Below are positions 1-10,852 of a DNA stretch of 64,000 nucleotides, one piece after another. The stretch is taken from assembly GCF_963583255.1 (NCBI RefSeq), contig NC_084809.1, forward strand, positions 11,017,997 to 11,081,996, read 5' to 3'. The first letter of the stretch is position 1; each line of letters starts with the position of its first letter. The stretch is from Pyrus communis. Lineage: Eukaryota; Streptophyta; Magnoliopsida; Rosales; Rosaceae. A program made the position numbers and the translations under genes. The notes beneath the pieces were generated by a model, which saw nothing but the letters and a program-made list of their open reading frames with translations, made no database searches and had not been told where the DNA came from.

Positions 1-754
1 CAAATTGCAAAAGCCATTGATTCCCAATGCAACAGCCGAACTATATATATGGGGAAAAAAGAAATGGAAGATTCATGGGCATCCTCATCTTCTTTTACTT
101 TTATGACCTCTTGTTATCTGCATGTGTGATGAAATTAATGAGTGAGATTATTTATAACATGATATTCTACTCTAAGAGACGAAAAACTTTAACAGAGCCA
201 CTCAATAAGTAATTAGATATAGATAAAAATACATAAAATTGAAAAGACTTTCGACATCCAAGGGAGTTGAGTTTGCGGTCTTTCACTTATACCAACTCCA
301 ATGATTAGGTTAAAATCTAAATTTTAGGTTTTCAACCCCGTAAATCTCCTCCAACAATTAGGCTAAAATTTGAGTTTGTAATAAAACCTAAATTTGGACA
401 GATTTAGCCCAAAAATAAGCCAGGTTAGTGGCAGACCTCCCATAGTACACGTAAACGTGTCTACAAATTGAAGACCGCCGCACCCCATATGCGCTCCACT
501 TTCATGCACGCGGCAAAGCTGCAGCTGGATGAACCCACAACTGACGGCTTGGCATGCCACCATATCCCATCCCAACGGCTATTTTACGGTGTGGTTATTT
601 TTTTTCTTTACTTAAGTGCTAGCTCTAAAGTTCAACTTTATAAATTGCAAGTTTAGTACCTAATAATGGATGGACTCATTATATAGGGTCACCCAAAACC
701 TTGCCCCAATATGGTTTAAAAAAAAAAAAAAAATATGGTTTAGATCAATATTTA
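1..754. other. AT-rich intergenic stretch, no gene seen
   Basis: Only short open frames lacking recognisable domains are present. There is a poly(A) run near 719-733. No promoter, RNA gene or transposon terminus could be identified in this stretch. Confidence 0.5.
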
Positions 755-985
755 CATGAGAGTGTTAACAACATTTGTACTAACCTTTGCATTTGAACAT
801 TTTCACTTTAACAAACGACATGTGTCATTGTTTATCCAAAAACAAGATTTAATGTATATTTTCTATTTTTCATATTTAATTCCTAGACAAAAAACATTAA
901 AGTTCTTGCTTTTTGTGTAAAAATGACACGTGTCATTTGTTAAAGCAAAAAAGTCTAAAATGCAAATGTTACTAGCATATCTCAT
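755..985. mobile_element. MITE-like element with ~75-bp inverted arms
   Basis: The left arm (from about 757, ATGAGAGTGTTAAC) and the reverse complement of the right arm (ending about 984, ATGAGATATGCTAG) share AACATTTG, then a TTTAACAAA block, then a GACAYGTGTCATT block, so the segment can fold into an imperfect hairpin with a loop of roughly 70 bp. No protein is encoded. I could not settle a target-site duplication, so the superfamily is open. The ACACGTGTC-type palindromes near the arm bases resemble G-box cores, but that may be coincidence. Confidence 0.5.
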
Positions 986-1071
986 ATTTATATTTTGGCA
1001 TGCGTCAATGGTCATTTCATTTTCTAGCATTAGTCCAATTTAAAAAAAAATAATCATCTTTAACTAAGGTC

Positions 1072-1725
1072 TATAACAACAATCCATCAATGCAAGGTCA
1101 ATACACCTGTTAAAAAAAAAAAAAAAAAAAAAATCTTCACTAACCTTTCCTTAAAAACACAAAATATTGATTAACTCAATCCTAATGTTGAAAATATTTT
1201 GTAAGCTCAAATAAGTTACTCTTGCATCTTTTTTCTTCTTTTTGGTTTACAGTAGGGCCATTGCCCAACATATTATTGTGGATGCAAATTTTGTGCACAA
1301 CTGATTTGACAAAATTTCACCTACAAAAGAACAAACATCGTTAGCCTAATTAGTGAAGTCATCCTCTTCAACTAATGTGAGTTAAAACAACTTCCCTATT
1401 CAAGTAAGGCCAATACACTAGCTAAAAAAAATCTTCATTAGCCTTTCCTTAAAAGCACAAAATATTGATTGACTCAATTCTAATGTTGAAAATATTTACA
1501 AAATACTTATTGACTCAATCCTAATGTTGAAAATATTTTGTGAACCCAAATAAATTAGTCCTAATCTTTTTTTTTTTTTTTTTAGAGTTTAAAATTTTTC
1601 CTTCTTTTTGGTATATCGTACGGCCATAGCCGAACAAACTATTGTGGACGTAAATTTCGTACAAGGTTGATTTGATAAAATTCTACCTATAAGAGAACAA
1701 TCACCATTAGCCTAATCAACGAACA
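1072..1725. repeat. Imperfect tandem duplication, ~320-bp units
   Basis: Two consecutive copies (about 1072-1390 and 1391-1725) share the same series of blocks in the same order: GGYCAATACAC, CTTTCCTTAAAA, CAAAATATTGATT, CTAATGTTGAAAATATTT, CTTCTTTTTGGT, ATTGTGGA and ATTAGCCTAAT. The second copy has an additional local duplication of the AATGTTGAAAATATTT block. Identity is roughly 80% by eye. No coding potential is visible. Confidence 0.6.
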
Positions 1726-2143
1726 CCCAGAAAAAGAAAAAAAAGAAAAAAAAGGAGGTTGTCCCCAAAGGCCCTATGATGCTTAAGTCAGAGAAGTTTT
1801 TGAGAGAAAATAAAAAACTTGGGAGAGTTCTAAGTAATAAGTGACGCTTACCGTTTTCTCTATTTGACCTAACTATTTATAGAGATCTAAAACCTAGTAG
1901 GTAACTAAGAGGGGAGGTTAGACTATACTAGGCAGACCTTGATGTTGCAGGTTAGTCTCTTTAGTTTTGTTAGCTAGTAGTCCTAAAGGTCCTTGTTCGT
2001 AGAGCGCTAGTACGCCATACACCCAAGGGGAGACGCTAAAGAGTTGGCTTCTTGCCACCATTAGGTCGGGTATAGCCCAATGGTAGGACGTATCATGGGC
2101 CCAAAGCATATGTGGTACGGTGGTGGCCCAACGGTCTATTATG

Positions 2144-2751
2144 CAGTGGCGGAGCTGCATAGAGACTAGGGTAGGTCCAAACCCATTATGGTTTTTAATA
2201 TTTGTATTTATTGCCTGTAATCTATTACAATAGTCAGCATGTGGACTATTGGTTATTTGACTTTGAAAGTTTCTGTAATACATGGGTTCAATTCTTGCGA
2301 ATGCCAACTATCATTTTAATTTTTTAAAACCCCCCCTCCCAAAAGTACCATATAATTAGCCTTATGTTTTTCAGTTTTCCTATATAAAAACCAATTCTTT
2401 TCTAGTCAGTTTATATAAAATAAGGTCTTGTAGAAGATTCAATGATCTTGAAATAAACATTTCACAATACATAGTAGTTTTGAGCTATGACCTTAGATTT
2501 GTGAGCGAATCTAATGTGTTAATCATTTTTATCAAAGCCGAAAACCAAGTTATGTTCTTACAATATAATTATCTAAATACTAAATACAAATTTTAAAATT
2601 GTATCCCTCATATTTGTTTTTTCATTACTAATAATAGAGAAAAAAAACCTTTAATCTAATTTCCTCCGATTAATAAATTTGCTATTTTTTATCTGATTTC
2701 TTTCATATGATTTAAAAGGCCTCCTAGGATGGTTTTTTGGCTCCGCCATTG
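2144..2751. mobile_element. Non-autonomous hAT-like element
   Basis: The ends are inverted repeats: left CAGTGGCGGAGC and right (reverse complement) CAATGGCGGAGC. They are flanked by an 8-bp direct repeat, CTATTATG at 2136-2143 and CTATTATC at 2752-2759 (one mismatch). An 8-bp duplication with CAGNGGCGGAGC-type termini is typical of plant hAT elements. The 608-bp interior has no transposase frame, so this would be a deletion derivative moved in trans. Confidence 0.72.
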
Positions 2752-2944
2752 CTATTATCCATGAGGCAAACAAATGTCACATTCCCTTGAGGTAATTTGT
2801 GGTCTGCTTATGATGTTATGGGTAAAATTGTCATAGTGAGCGTATAACACACGTGTCTTTCTTTTATTAGATGTGGTTAATTTTTAACTCAACAACTATT
2901 ACATTGGTTTCTAGAGACCCTCTTCAAGTGTTTAAAATAGCTTG

Positions 2945-3060
2945 CAAGGGATGCCTCAATTGGTTAAGAATATTCACCATTGCACCCAAAGTCCTAAATT
3001 TGATCCCTTCTCCTCTAGAATCGTTGAGTATTATTTATTAATTTATTTTCTTGTAAAAGC
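2945..3060 (+). repeat. tRNA-derived SINE-like fragment
   Basis: A tRNA-like head is visible: TGCCTCAATTGGTTAAG (box A-like) and, about 40 bases on, AAATTTGATCC (degenerate box B). An AT-rich tail follows. It has the look of an old SINE head, but no poly(A) or clear TSD was found, so the call is tentative. Confidence 0.35.
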
Positions 3061-3084
3061 AAAACTTCTAATGGGTGTTTACTA

Positions 3085-3250
3085 ACTAGGATCATATCAT
3101 TTAATACTACCATCTAGCAGTATTGCTCTTCACTTGTAAATGAAATGTATTAAATTCAAATCTTGTAAATAGCGAGTTCATAACCAATTTAAGTCTCCGA
3201 ACCCCCTTTGTGTAAAATTGCAAATATAGTGTTGTATAAAAATAAAAAAA
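3085..3250 (+). repeat. SINE-like repeat, plus-strand copy
   Basis: This copy has the blocks TTCACTTGTAA, a degenerate TTCAAATCTTG, GCGAGTTC, CCCCCTTTGTGTAAA and a 3' A-rich tail. The same order of blocks appears on the minus strand at 3357-3530 and, partially, at about 17930-18030. The family has a degenerate box-B-like GRTTCRATTCTCG sequence, compatible with a tRNA-derived SINE. Confidence 0.5.
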
Positions 3251-3278
3251 AAGTTATCTTGCACTTCTCAGTGACAAA

Positions 3279-3354
3279 ATAATAATAATAATAATAATAA
3301 TAAAAATGCTTAGTAGAGTGCAAATAACACTTATATATATATATATATATATAT
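3279..3354. repeat. Microsatellites (AAT)n and (AT)n
   Basis: An AATAATAAT array occupies about 3279-3303 and an alternating TA array about 3332-3353, between the two inverted SINE-like copies. Confidence 0.85.
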
Positions 3355-3356
3355 GC

Positions 3357-3530
3357 CTTTATTTTATTTTTTTAACAAACTATATTGTTTGCACTAAAGA
3401 GAAAGGGGGTGTGCTTAGCTTCATAATGGGTTAACAATAATGTGGTTCAAATTCGCCTTTGACGAGAATTGAATCTAAAATCTCTCACTTACAAGTGAAA
3501 ATGATATCATTAGATCGTAGTACAAAATGA
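3357..3530 (-). repeat. SINE-like repeat, minus-strand copy
   Basis: Read on the minus strand it contains CACTTGTAAGTGAGAG, ATTCAATTCTCG, AAAGGCGAATTTGAACC, CCCATTATGAAGC, CACCCCCTTT and an A-rich 3' tail. It is in inverted orientation to the related copy at 3085-3250. Confidence 0.55.
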
Positions 3531-3655
3531 CATTTTATGCCTTTATTCTGTTTTCATGGTAAATTACTCACTAACTTGATCCTTGGAGGGATGTCATGCC
3601 TTTCTTTCCCCTTCATGAGCATTGTTTTCATTATTTTATTACACAAAAACACGCA

Positions 3656-3659
<4 letters not shown>

Positions 3660-3706
<47 letters not shown>
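3660..3706. repeat. (TA)n microsatellite
   Basis: About 23 uninterrupted TA units. The open frame that runs across it (an Ile-Tyr repeat) is a translation of the microsatellite, not a gene. Confidence 0.95.
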
Positions 3707-3709
<3 letters not shown>

Positions 3710-3711
<2 letters not shown>

Positions 3712-6544
3712 AGGATAAAAGAATGTGTATAGCCAGACTGAAACTGATGAGAAATCCGGTTGTGGCTGGCTTTCGCGATTTTGATTTAATTAATTTTTCA
3801 CATGTGTTCTTCGAAACAAAAGATTGATTAACTACAACCTAAATTAAACGATCTATTTGAAAAGAGAGCTAGACAATGCACGATATATATTGTTATCTTT
3901 TTTTTCCTTCTGAATATTACAGTTTAAACTATCATTTATCAATCACTTAAAAAGATACAAAAAAACAAACAAAATTGAAAAAGTAAGGTGGGAAGCTAGG
4001 AGCCTAGGATCATCTTAGAAGATTTTCCTTTTGCACATGAGTGTTGTCTTGAATTAATTGTCACTGATATATGGATGCATAGGGATGGTGATCAAAGCTG
4101 TTCGTCGAAAAACCTTGATTTAGAAAAAGTTGTATTTGAATCCCAAAATGTGTTAATCCCCATTCTAAATATAGAAACCTATATGTATGTGCTCAAATAT
4201 TAGTAATATAATATATGTCATGCATGTGAATTCGTAGTATTTTGATGAAAAGAAGTATGAAACGGGAATAGTGTGAGAGCAAAATATGAGATAATTTTGT
4301 TTTTATTTATTAAATAATAACTTTTTAGAGTAGTGCCCTTTTCTTTATTGGATGATTTTACTAATGTCATGCAAGTAAGAACACAATTGTCACTTCGCCA
4401 AAGTGGCAGAAAAACCTAATGGCCACTATTGTCGTGACCATTGACATTAGTAGGCACCGACTAATCAGTGCCCAGTATAGTGCTTATTTTAATAATGTTT
4501 TTTGGTTTTTTTTGGGTATCATGTATGTTGATGTAAAAGTTTGCGCCCTCCTTCAGTTCACTCTCATGAAACATGTATTGATTCCTTAACATATTCAATA
4601 TACTAAATTAAATTAATAAGTTCTTTTTTTTTTTTTTCTTTCAAGGCATGAAGTACACGTTTCGAAAGAGAGTACTAATCCCTAATGACAGCCCGAAGCA
4701 AACAAATAGAAACCAAAATATATGTATCCACGTAGAAACAAACACAGCAAAACCAAAATCAAGATATATATGATGAATCTACTTAATTGCATTACACCTA
4801 CCATTGCAGTTCTTATTTTATTTTTGGCGTTAAGGGAGAAAAGATCCTGAAGAATTGTAGATATGTAATTTCGCTGAAATAAATATTCACTAACAAATTG
4901 AATTTTAACTTGTCAGGACTTACGTGGCGCACATTAAGGTCACATAAATTGCAAACATGGCATGTCACTTCGGAGAAATCGAAATAAGCTCAAGTCTTGA
5001 AGAAACTAGAAAGCCCTTTCATTGAGGCAAATACTAAAATACCCAAACACTCTTGTTCTCTTCATCAAGCTCATGGAGAATCAACAAGCACAACAGGCAC
5101 AAGTGCCGATTTATCCACCACTAAAGCCGAAGACTACCCACCAGTTGACAATACTTGTGGTCCAATTTCGTTTAACATCAAGCCAAGACGCCCTTGAAGA
5201 AACCACAAGTCCCATTCAAGATCAAGTGTTCATCATCCTTGAATCGAATTCTACTTTGGAGATCGAATCAGAGGAATATTTGCTAGGATTTTTACCACCT
5301 ACAAAAGTAGGGATAAAAACACTTAAAATTACTTGCAAGAAAACAGAGTGATAATTATAATAGAAACGGCTCAAGTAAGGTTGTTCATCACAAGGATTGA
5401 TGTGAATAATTTGTAATTAAAACTAATTCTTAGTTAACTATTTAAAATTTTGAATTAAAGTAAAAACAGAAAAATAAAATATTGAAATTGGTTTTTGTAA
5501 AACACGACACAAGGAAGAAAAGAAAATAATTTTGTGATAAAGCAAATGTAAAAAGCATTAGGCTTTAGCCGTCACCATTAACATTCTTATGTAGTCCTAC
5601 TAATTACTTATGAATTACCATATACATGCTTTGAATATTAGGTTTTCCTAATGCATATTCTTATTCAAACATGAATGTATATCTAACATGCAATCCGTTT
5701 GTGACATTTAGATTAAATATGAACATGCAAGACTCATTAAGCTTTGTGAAAATCTTTTGAAAAACCATACAACCCTTAAGAGAGTGATATTCACTTTCAG
5801 TGAATTTATAATTATCAATCACATGAAGACTTAATCAATTCTAAGGTGATATTCCAACAAAATTTCATCCAATTACTGTGATCAAGCATCAAGATATATA
5901 GATAGTTTAAACACAGTGATTAATAATTCAAAGCAAGCATGCATAACATAAATCGATAAAAACTACATATTCATGCTATGACTCGTGTCCTTGCCTAGCA
6001 AAAGGAATTAGTTCCGCATATTTATAATTAAAAAGAAAATTATTATTAGAAGAAATGATAGAAAACACCTTGTAATTGTAAGTACAAAATCCAAAGCTAT
6101 GTTGAGTTCTCCAAAGTAGTGCGTAGATAACCCAAATACACGGTTACACTATATTTATATTGTTGTATTCCTTAACCTACCTAAACACGGTCTTCTAACA
6201 AATGTGGAAATTGAATTATAATAATAAAGAAATGTTTTCTATTCAAAGTAAAATTTAGACGGCATAGAAAATCACACTTTTGACCCACTAAATCAGATCC
6301 AATTTGGTCCCAAAATAATTTAAAAAAAAAAAAATTTGACACATCCTCTTCAAATCCTCAGAAGAAATCTTCCTCTAAAAACGCCATCTTAATTGGAAAA
6401 ATGGCCAAAACGTCCAAAAACGTTAACTTGGGAAAGCGGCAGTGTCATCACATATTTCTTCACCATAGTCAAACGACACGGAATAAAAATATGGAATTTT
6501 GACACGACCATCTTGAAATATTCACAAACCCACTTCAATTGTAA
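3710..6544. other. AT-rich intergenic DNA, possibly a decayed retroelement remnant
   Basis: No recognisable gene. Two overlapping open frames at 4997-5351 (66 and 109 codons) match no family I know. From about 5390 to 6540 the text is AT-rich non-coding DNA of the style seen in old LTRs, but no partner repeat, PBS or PPT was found in the window. It ends directly at the left LTR of E1. Confidence 0.4.
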
Positions 6545-6549
6545 AAAAA

Positions 6550-8858
6550 TGATAGGAGCATATTTATGCGCCTTAGTTTGCTTGTTTTCTTGCATTTATG
6601 TTGCTAGTACTTAGTAATTTTAGTACTTTAAGCTATTTTCGTGTGTTTGTAGGTCCAAAGGGCTAAAGGAGCAAAAAGATGCATTTTGGAGACTTTTGGA
6701 GCACTTTTGGGCTAAGGATGGATAACTTATGCTTGGAGCCAAAGTGTTGGACGAAATTGAAGACCTAATTGAAGACCAAAGTGTTGGAACCTTGTTCCCT
6801 TTAGTTCTAGGACATTTAAACCTTTCCTATATCCTTAACCGTGCATTCCATCAATTCTAGCACCTCCATTTCCACCATTGTCGTGCATAACATTCTAGCA
6901 TTCCACTCCTTCATTTCAGCCACACTCCCACATGCATTCATCATCATTCACCCTAGCTTTAATTCACATGCTTTCCCAACAAATAAAACAGCCATTCCAC
7001 ATGCATTTCCAACCCACATGCACCCTTTAATCATTTAACCTAGCTGTCATTGCACATGCATTCCTTTAATCCACATGCATCTCCATAAACCATCAACACA
7101 TTCAGCCATTCACCTAACACAAACACTTTGCCGTGCATCCCCTCACTCTTTAATCATTATTCCACTTGCAACTCTTCATCATTGCACCACAAATCAGCCA
7201 ACACATGCACCCTTTAATTCATTTTCAGCACATCACTTCAAAGCCGTGACTTCCCTTTCTTTCCAACCTAATTCACATGCATTCCATCCTTTAATTTAAT
7301 CACATGCACTCCCATCCATTTCATCATTGCAACCATTGCAGAAAATACCCATCATTGCCGTGCACTCCCACTTCATCATTCCAGCTTTCCAACCTAATTC
7401 ACATGCACTCCCTTTAATTAATTCAACCTAGCTGTCATTCCACTTCATTGCACATGCATTCACTTAACCTAGCTGTTTTGCACATGCATTCACTTAACCT
7501 AGCTGTCATGTTCCCTCTCCCATCCATTCATCTCCCTATAAAAACCATACACACTTCACACAACATTCATTCATTTCTTGCATATTCAGAAAATCATCCA
7601 TATTCCAGCAACAAACCCCTTGTTGCCGTGCCTTCCCTACCAATCCAAACACCATCACTTCCTTCACCAATCCCCAAAACTCACCTTAGACCTTGTGCTA
7701 CAACAAAGAGGAAGAGAAGCGGGCCTAAACGTTCATACAATTCAAGTTTGAGTTGTTGGAATGTTTAGGTGTTTCTTTTCCTTTGAATTCAATGTTTAAT
7801 TTCAATTCTCTTTGTTTTGTACGTATGAGGAACTAAAACCCCCCTTTGCTAGGGGGGGATTCGAAATATATGTTTATGCTTGCATTATAATTTGATTACT
7901 TCTAATTGTGTTTCATAAGTTGTGAATTCAATTTGTTTAACTATTTGATAGATAACTTATTTATGTATGTTTATTGAGAATGCGCGCTTAATTTTCATGC
8001 ATGAATATGACGCTAGAATATAAGTGAGTTTCACCTAATCGTTACAAACTTATATTCACAAGTAGTGGAGGTTGCTTATAAACAATCGCGTTAGATGAAT
8101 TCTTGGTAAGAGTTTCATGCAGTTCATAGTAATGAATGATTCGTCAATGCTTATGGTTTTCAAAGAACGTAATGATTCTTGCTTGTTTCTCTATTATGCA
8201 GTTCATATAGGGAACTTGTGGGGAATGTTTTGGGTTGTCGTATGCAATCATCCAATTCAATAACGTTAGGAAAATCTGAGGGTTAATTAGTGCAATTCAC
8301 GGTTAACTTGGGGTGTTGAGAATTCATGGTTTATTGAAAGGCAATTGGAAATCTTTTTATTATGCAAGTGTAACATGTGTGGAGATGAACCCCTTAGCTA
8401 GCATTCATTCCATTCCATCAAGTTCGTATTTACATTCTGCTTTAATTACAATTTGTTCATTTAGTTTAATTTCGTCAAAACCTAAATCCCCATTTACTTT
8501 AATGTCAAATTAGTTAGAAATCAATTTAGTTTGTGTCTTTAAGAGTCTTGAGTCAAGTTACAACTTAATTTCGTCCAAATTTGGGTTTGTGCTCAAAACT
8601 GCCCAGAAAATGGTCTTTAGGCAGATTTGAGTGTGTTTGTGCTATTTTGAGTCTTTTGATTTGTTTTAGTGTTTTAAAGTTTAGTTTTGCATTCTTTGAG
8701 TCAAGTATAGTGTTTTATATTGTGTTTTTACGTTTTTGAGTCAAATCCAAGTGATTAACAATCCCTCATAATCCCCGGTCCAGAACGATCCCTACTTATA
8801 CTTATACTACAATTGTCAAAAAGAGGGTTTAATTTGTGTGCGTTTAATTCTCGCATCA
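6550..8858 (+). repeat. E1 5' LTR
   Basis: Direct copy of 14057-16365 at the same length. It has a U3 rich in ACATGCA motifs (about 6925-7490), a TATA box at 7537, a cluster of Cs near 7838, and TG...CA termini. The short open frames inside it are repeated in the other LTR and are not considered genes. Confidence 0.95.
7537..7544 (+). promoter_or_regulatory. TATA box of the E1 5' LTR
   Basis: CTCCCTATAAAAACC in the middle of the LTR. The A/C-rich sequence starting about 30 bp downstream suits a plant retroelement transcription start. The equivalent position in the right LTR (about 15044-15051) is identical, and E2 LTRs have a TATAAATA at the matching place. Confidence 0.7.
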
Positions 8859-8863
8859 AATTT

Positions 8864-8881
8864 TGGCGCTGTTGCCGGGGA
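8864..8881 (+). other. E1 primer binding site (tRNA-Asp)
   Basis: TGGCGCTGTTGCCGGGGA, five bases after the LTR end. Plant tRNA-Asp(GUC) ends in TCCCCGGCAACGGCGCCA, so 17 of 18 positions pair. The E2 copy is a perfect 18-of-18 match. Confidence 0.88.
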
Positions 8882-8988
8882 TTAGCAAATTTGCTAATCT
8901 GTTGGATTGTTCGTTTCTGTTATGTATTTTAGTTTTAGTTTTTGAATTGTGTTTTGTTTGTTGAAATCAAGTACTAGAGAAGCACAAC

Positions 8989-10165
8989 ATGGCACTTGAT
9001 AATGCTTCTCTTTTGTCACAGCTCATGGAAAGGTCTCAAATGCAAAGCGTTGATATATTTGATCTTCAATCAAGGAGTAACGTGTTTTCCAATACTTACA
9101 GTTCAGATTGGAGTGATCATTCAAACTCTATGTGGTGGGAACCTCAACATGTTCAAGAAGAAGGATATTGGCAGCCATATGAGGAGTTCTATTCAAGACC
9201 TATACACCCACCACAACCTCATATTCAATATGCCCAACCAAATTTAAGTTCGTCAATTGATTATAATCAAAAGCTTAATGAATTAATTTGTTTGGTGCAT
9301 GGCTCACAAAATCAAGACAATATGGCTCAACAAGAAGGATATTGGCAGCCACCATATGAGGAGTTCTATTCAACGCCTATGCAGCCACCACAACCTGCCC
9401 AAAGCAATGAAATCCAACCTCAAAACAAAGAGAGGCAAAATCAAGACAAAAAGGTTGGACCATTTGGAAAAGCAAATTGGGCAGATCGCGGAGTTCGTAG
9501 GACAGTTTCGAGACCAAGGCGAACTCCCTAGTTCAACCATTGCAAATCCGAAGGAAGGATTTGAAACTGCCAAGGAAATCATCTTGAGAAGTGGCAAGGA
9601 GGTTGGAACGGACCCTCAACCATCAAAATCAAATCACAAGGAAGATGAAAGATTGCAAATTGAGGAAGAGGAAACACCTTTGCCGGAGGCACCTATTGCT
9701 CCTACGCCATCTAATTCAGGTAAGGTTGTTCCAAATTTCATTATTTCTAACCCCGTTCCAACAAATATCCCTATTCCTTGCAGATTCATGAATTCCAAGG
9801 AAGAAGAAAGTGAAAAAGACACCTTGGAAGCCCTTCTAAAGGTGAAAAGTAGGGAATATCATGAATTCATCAAAGAGGACGTTCTTGAGATAAACAACCC
9901 CAAAGAAGTTGAATTTTATGACACAAGACAAGGACCAATCCTCACATCAAATCTGACCAAGAGCAAAGTCCCTGAAACGTTTAAAGAAGGGGTGTTTATT
10001 CTTGAGTTCTTATTGGATCACATAAGTAAGCCACCTCCTCCAATTTCAATTTTCTTTTATACTAACATGTTGTTAATGATTCAGGCACCTAATCTTGAAT
10101 TTAAACTATTACCAGATCATTTCAAGTATCACCTTCCATTCAAAGATAAATTCCATGCCGTTTGA
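8989..10165 (+). pseudogene. E1 gag-like ORF, frameshifted
   Basis: Reading starts at the ATG at 8989. Residues include two YWQP(P)YEEFYS repeats, a proline/glutamine-rich middle, then (in the next frame, which runs to a stop at 10163-10165) a block with LPSSTIANPKE and ILRSGKEV, an acidic segment, and a C-terminus ending FKYHLPFKDKFHAV. LPS...NPKE...LRSGKE is characteristic of the Athila gag C-terminal part. The intact counterpart in E2 (31146-32480) reads through in one frame, so the frame change near 9450, in an A-rich stretch, is a lesion in E1. There is no zinc knuckle and no protease. The protein would be nucleocapsid-like at best; broken as it is, it is probably not functional. Confidence 0.8.
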
Positions 10166-10168
10166 TTC

Positions 10169-10190
10169 AAAAAAAAAAAAAAAAAAAAAA
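10169..10190 (+). repeat. Poly(A) tract at the gag/antisense-ORF junction of E1
   Basis: About 21 As follow the gag stop codon and precede the end of the antisense frame. A longer equivalent tract is found at the same place in E2. Confidence 0.9.
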
Positions 10191-10210
10191 GAAAAAAGCA
10201 GATGTAGCCT

Positions 10211-10852
10211 TCACAAAGGTTGTTTACGTGAAACCCCACTGCGAGGCATCGAAGTGGGAGGCATAGAAGCGGGAGGCATCGAAGCGGGAGGCATCAGAGC
10301 TAGATTATTCGAGGCCACAATACTTGGTGGAACGCTGGATGACCCAGGAAAAAGGTGCCTCTGGAGATAAGCAGCAAGCCTTTGACGGTCACTTTGAATC
10401 CGACCTTCAGATTCTTGCAGCTCATCAAGCTTCCTCTTCATGCCCGTCGAATAGTTGTTTGCAAGCACGTGCAAACTTCTATTCTCGTGTTTAAGCTGTT
10501 TGATCTCTTGCTTGAGACTTTCCACCTCTGCCATCAACGATTCAACCTGACGGGAGCGAGCAAGTAGGCGTTGGCCCATGTTGGACACAGAGCCTGCACA
10601 CTGAACACTGAGAGCGAGGGACTCTTGAACGGCCAACTTATCGAACTGTCCTGAAAGCAGCCTACTATCCTTAGGAGTAAGGAGGTTCCTAGCTACTGTT
10701 GTAGCTGTTGTTGCATCCGTCATCATAGAGTCTTCACCTGAAAGAGGACCATTAGAAGATAAGAAAGAAGGGCGCCATACATTACCTTGACGGGGCGCAA
10801 CCGGATCGCTGCTGAGACTTAAATCTAAGCAAAGGTTCGATGGGTTAGTCAT
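10211..10852 (-). CDS. Antisense ORF (213 aa) of E1, coiled-coil protein of unknown function
   Basis: This is an open frame on the strand opposite to the element's gag. The protein has an N-terminal NPSNLCLDLSLSSD segment, a QGNVWRPSFLSSNGPLSGED stretch, a central block with NLLTPKDSRLLSG, and then (about residues 100-165) a leucine/glutamate/lysine-rich coiled coil containing SLMAEVESLKQEIKQLKHEN and MKRKLDELQES. It ends in repeated MPPAS units. There is no signal peptide or membrane segment. E2 carries a homologue of 221 aa at 30413-31078, about 88% identical over the first 150 residues, also antisense to gag. I do not recognise a named family. Conservation of the open frame between two diverged elements argues for a coding role. 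It could alternatively be a captured host gene fragment that simply has not decayed. Confidence 0.65.
   Translation of the reverse strand: MTNPSNLCLDLSLSSDPVAPRQGNVWRPSFLSSNGPLSGEDSMMTDATTATTVARNLLTPKDSRLLSGQFDKLAVQESLALSVQCAGSVSNMGQRLLARSRQVESLMAEVESLKQEIKQLKHENRSLHVLANNYSTGMKRKLDELQESEGRIQSDRQRLAAYLQRHLFPGSSSVPPSIVASNNLALMPPASMPPASMPPTSMPRSGVSRKQPL

Noticed and set aside
1918..2307. 129-codon minus-strand frame
   Set aside because: It runs across the left border of the hAT-like element at 2144 and has no recognisable domain, so it is chance.
3537..3827. 96-codon frame with an Ile-Tyr repeat
   Set aside because: It spans a (TA)n microsatellite; the protein is an artefact.
4997..5351. Overlapping 66- and 109-codon frames with moderate coding look
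   Set aside because: No family match, no splice or promoter context, and neither frame is clearly preferred. Mentioned only in the intergenic entry.
7448..7768. 106-codon ORF in the E1 LTR whose C-terminus (KRKRSGPKRSYNSSLSCWNV) is conserved in all four LTRs of E1 and E2
   Set aside because: The ATG lies upstream of the likely transcription start in both subfamilies and the N-terminal halves are unrelated. The shared end is explained by nucleotide conservation of the R/U5 part of the LTR.
8313..8513. 66-codon ORF repeated at 15820-16020
   Set aside because: It lies inside the two LTR copies and is duplicated only because the LTR is. No domain is present.
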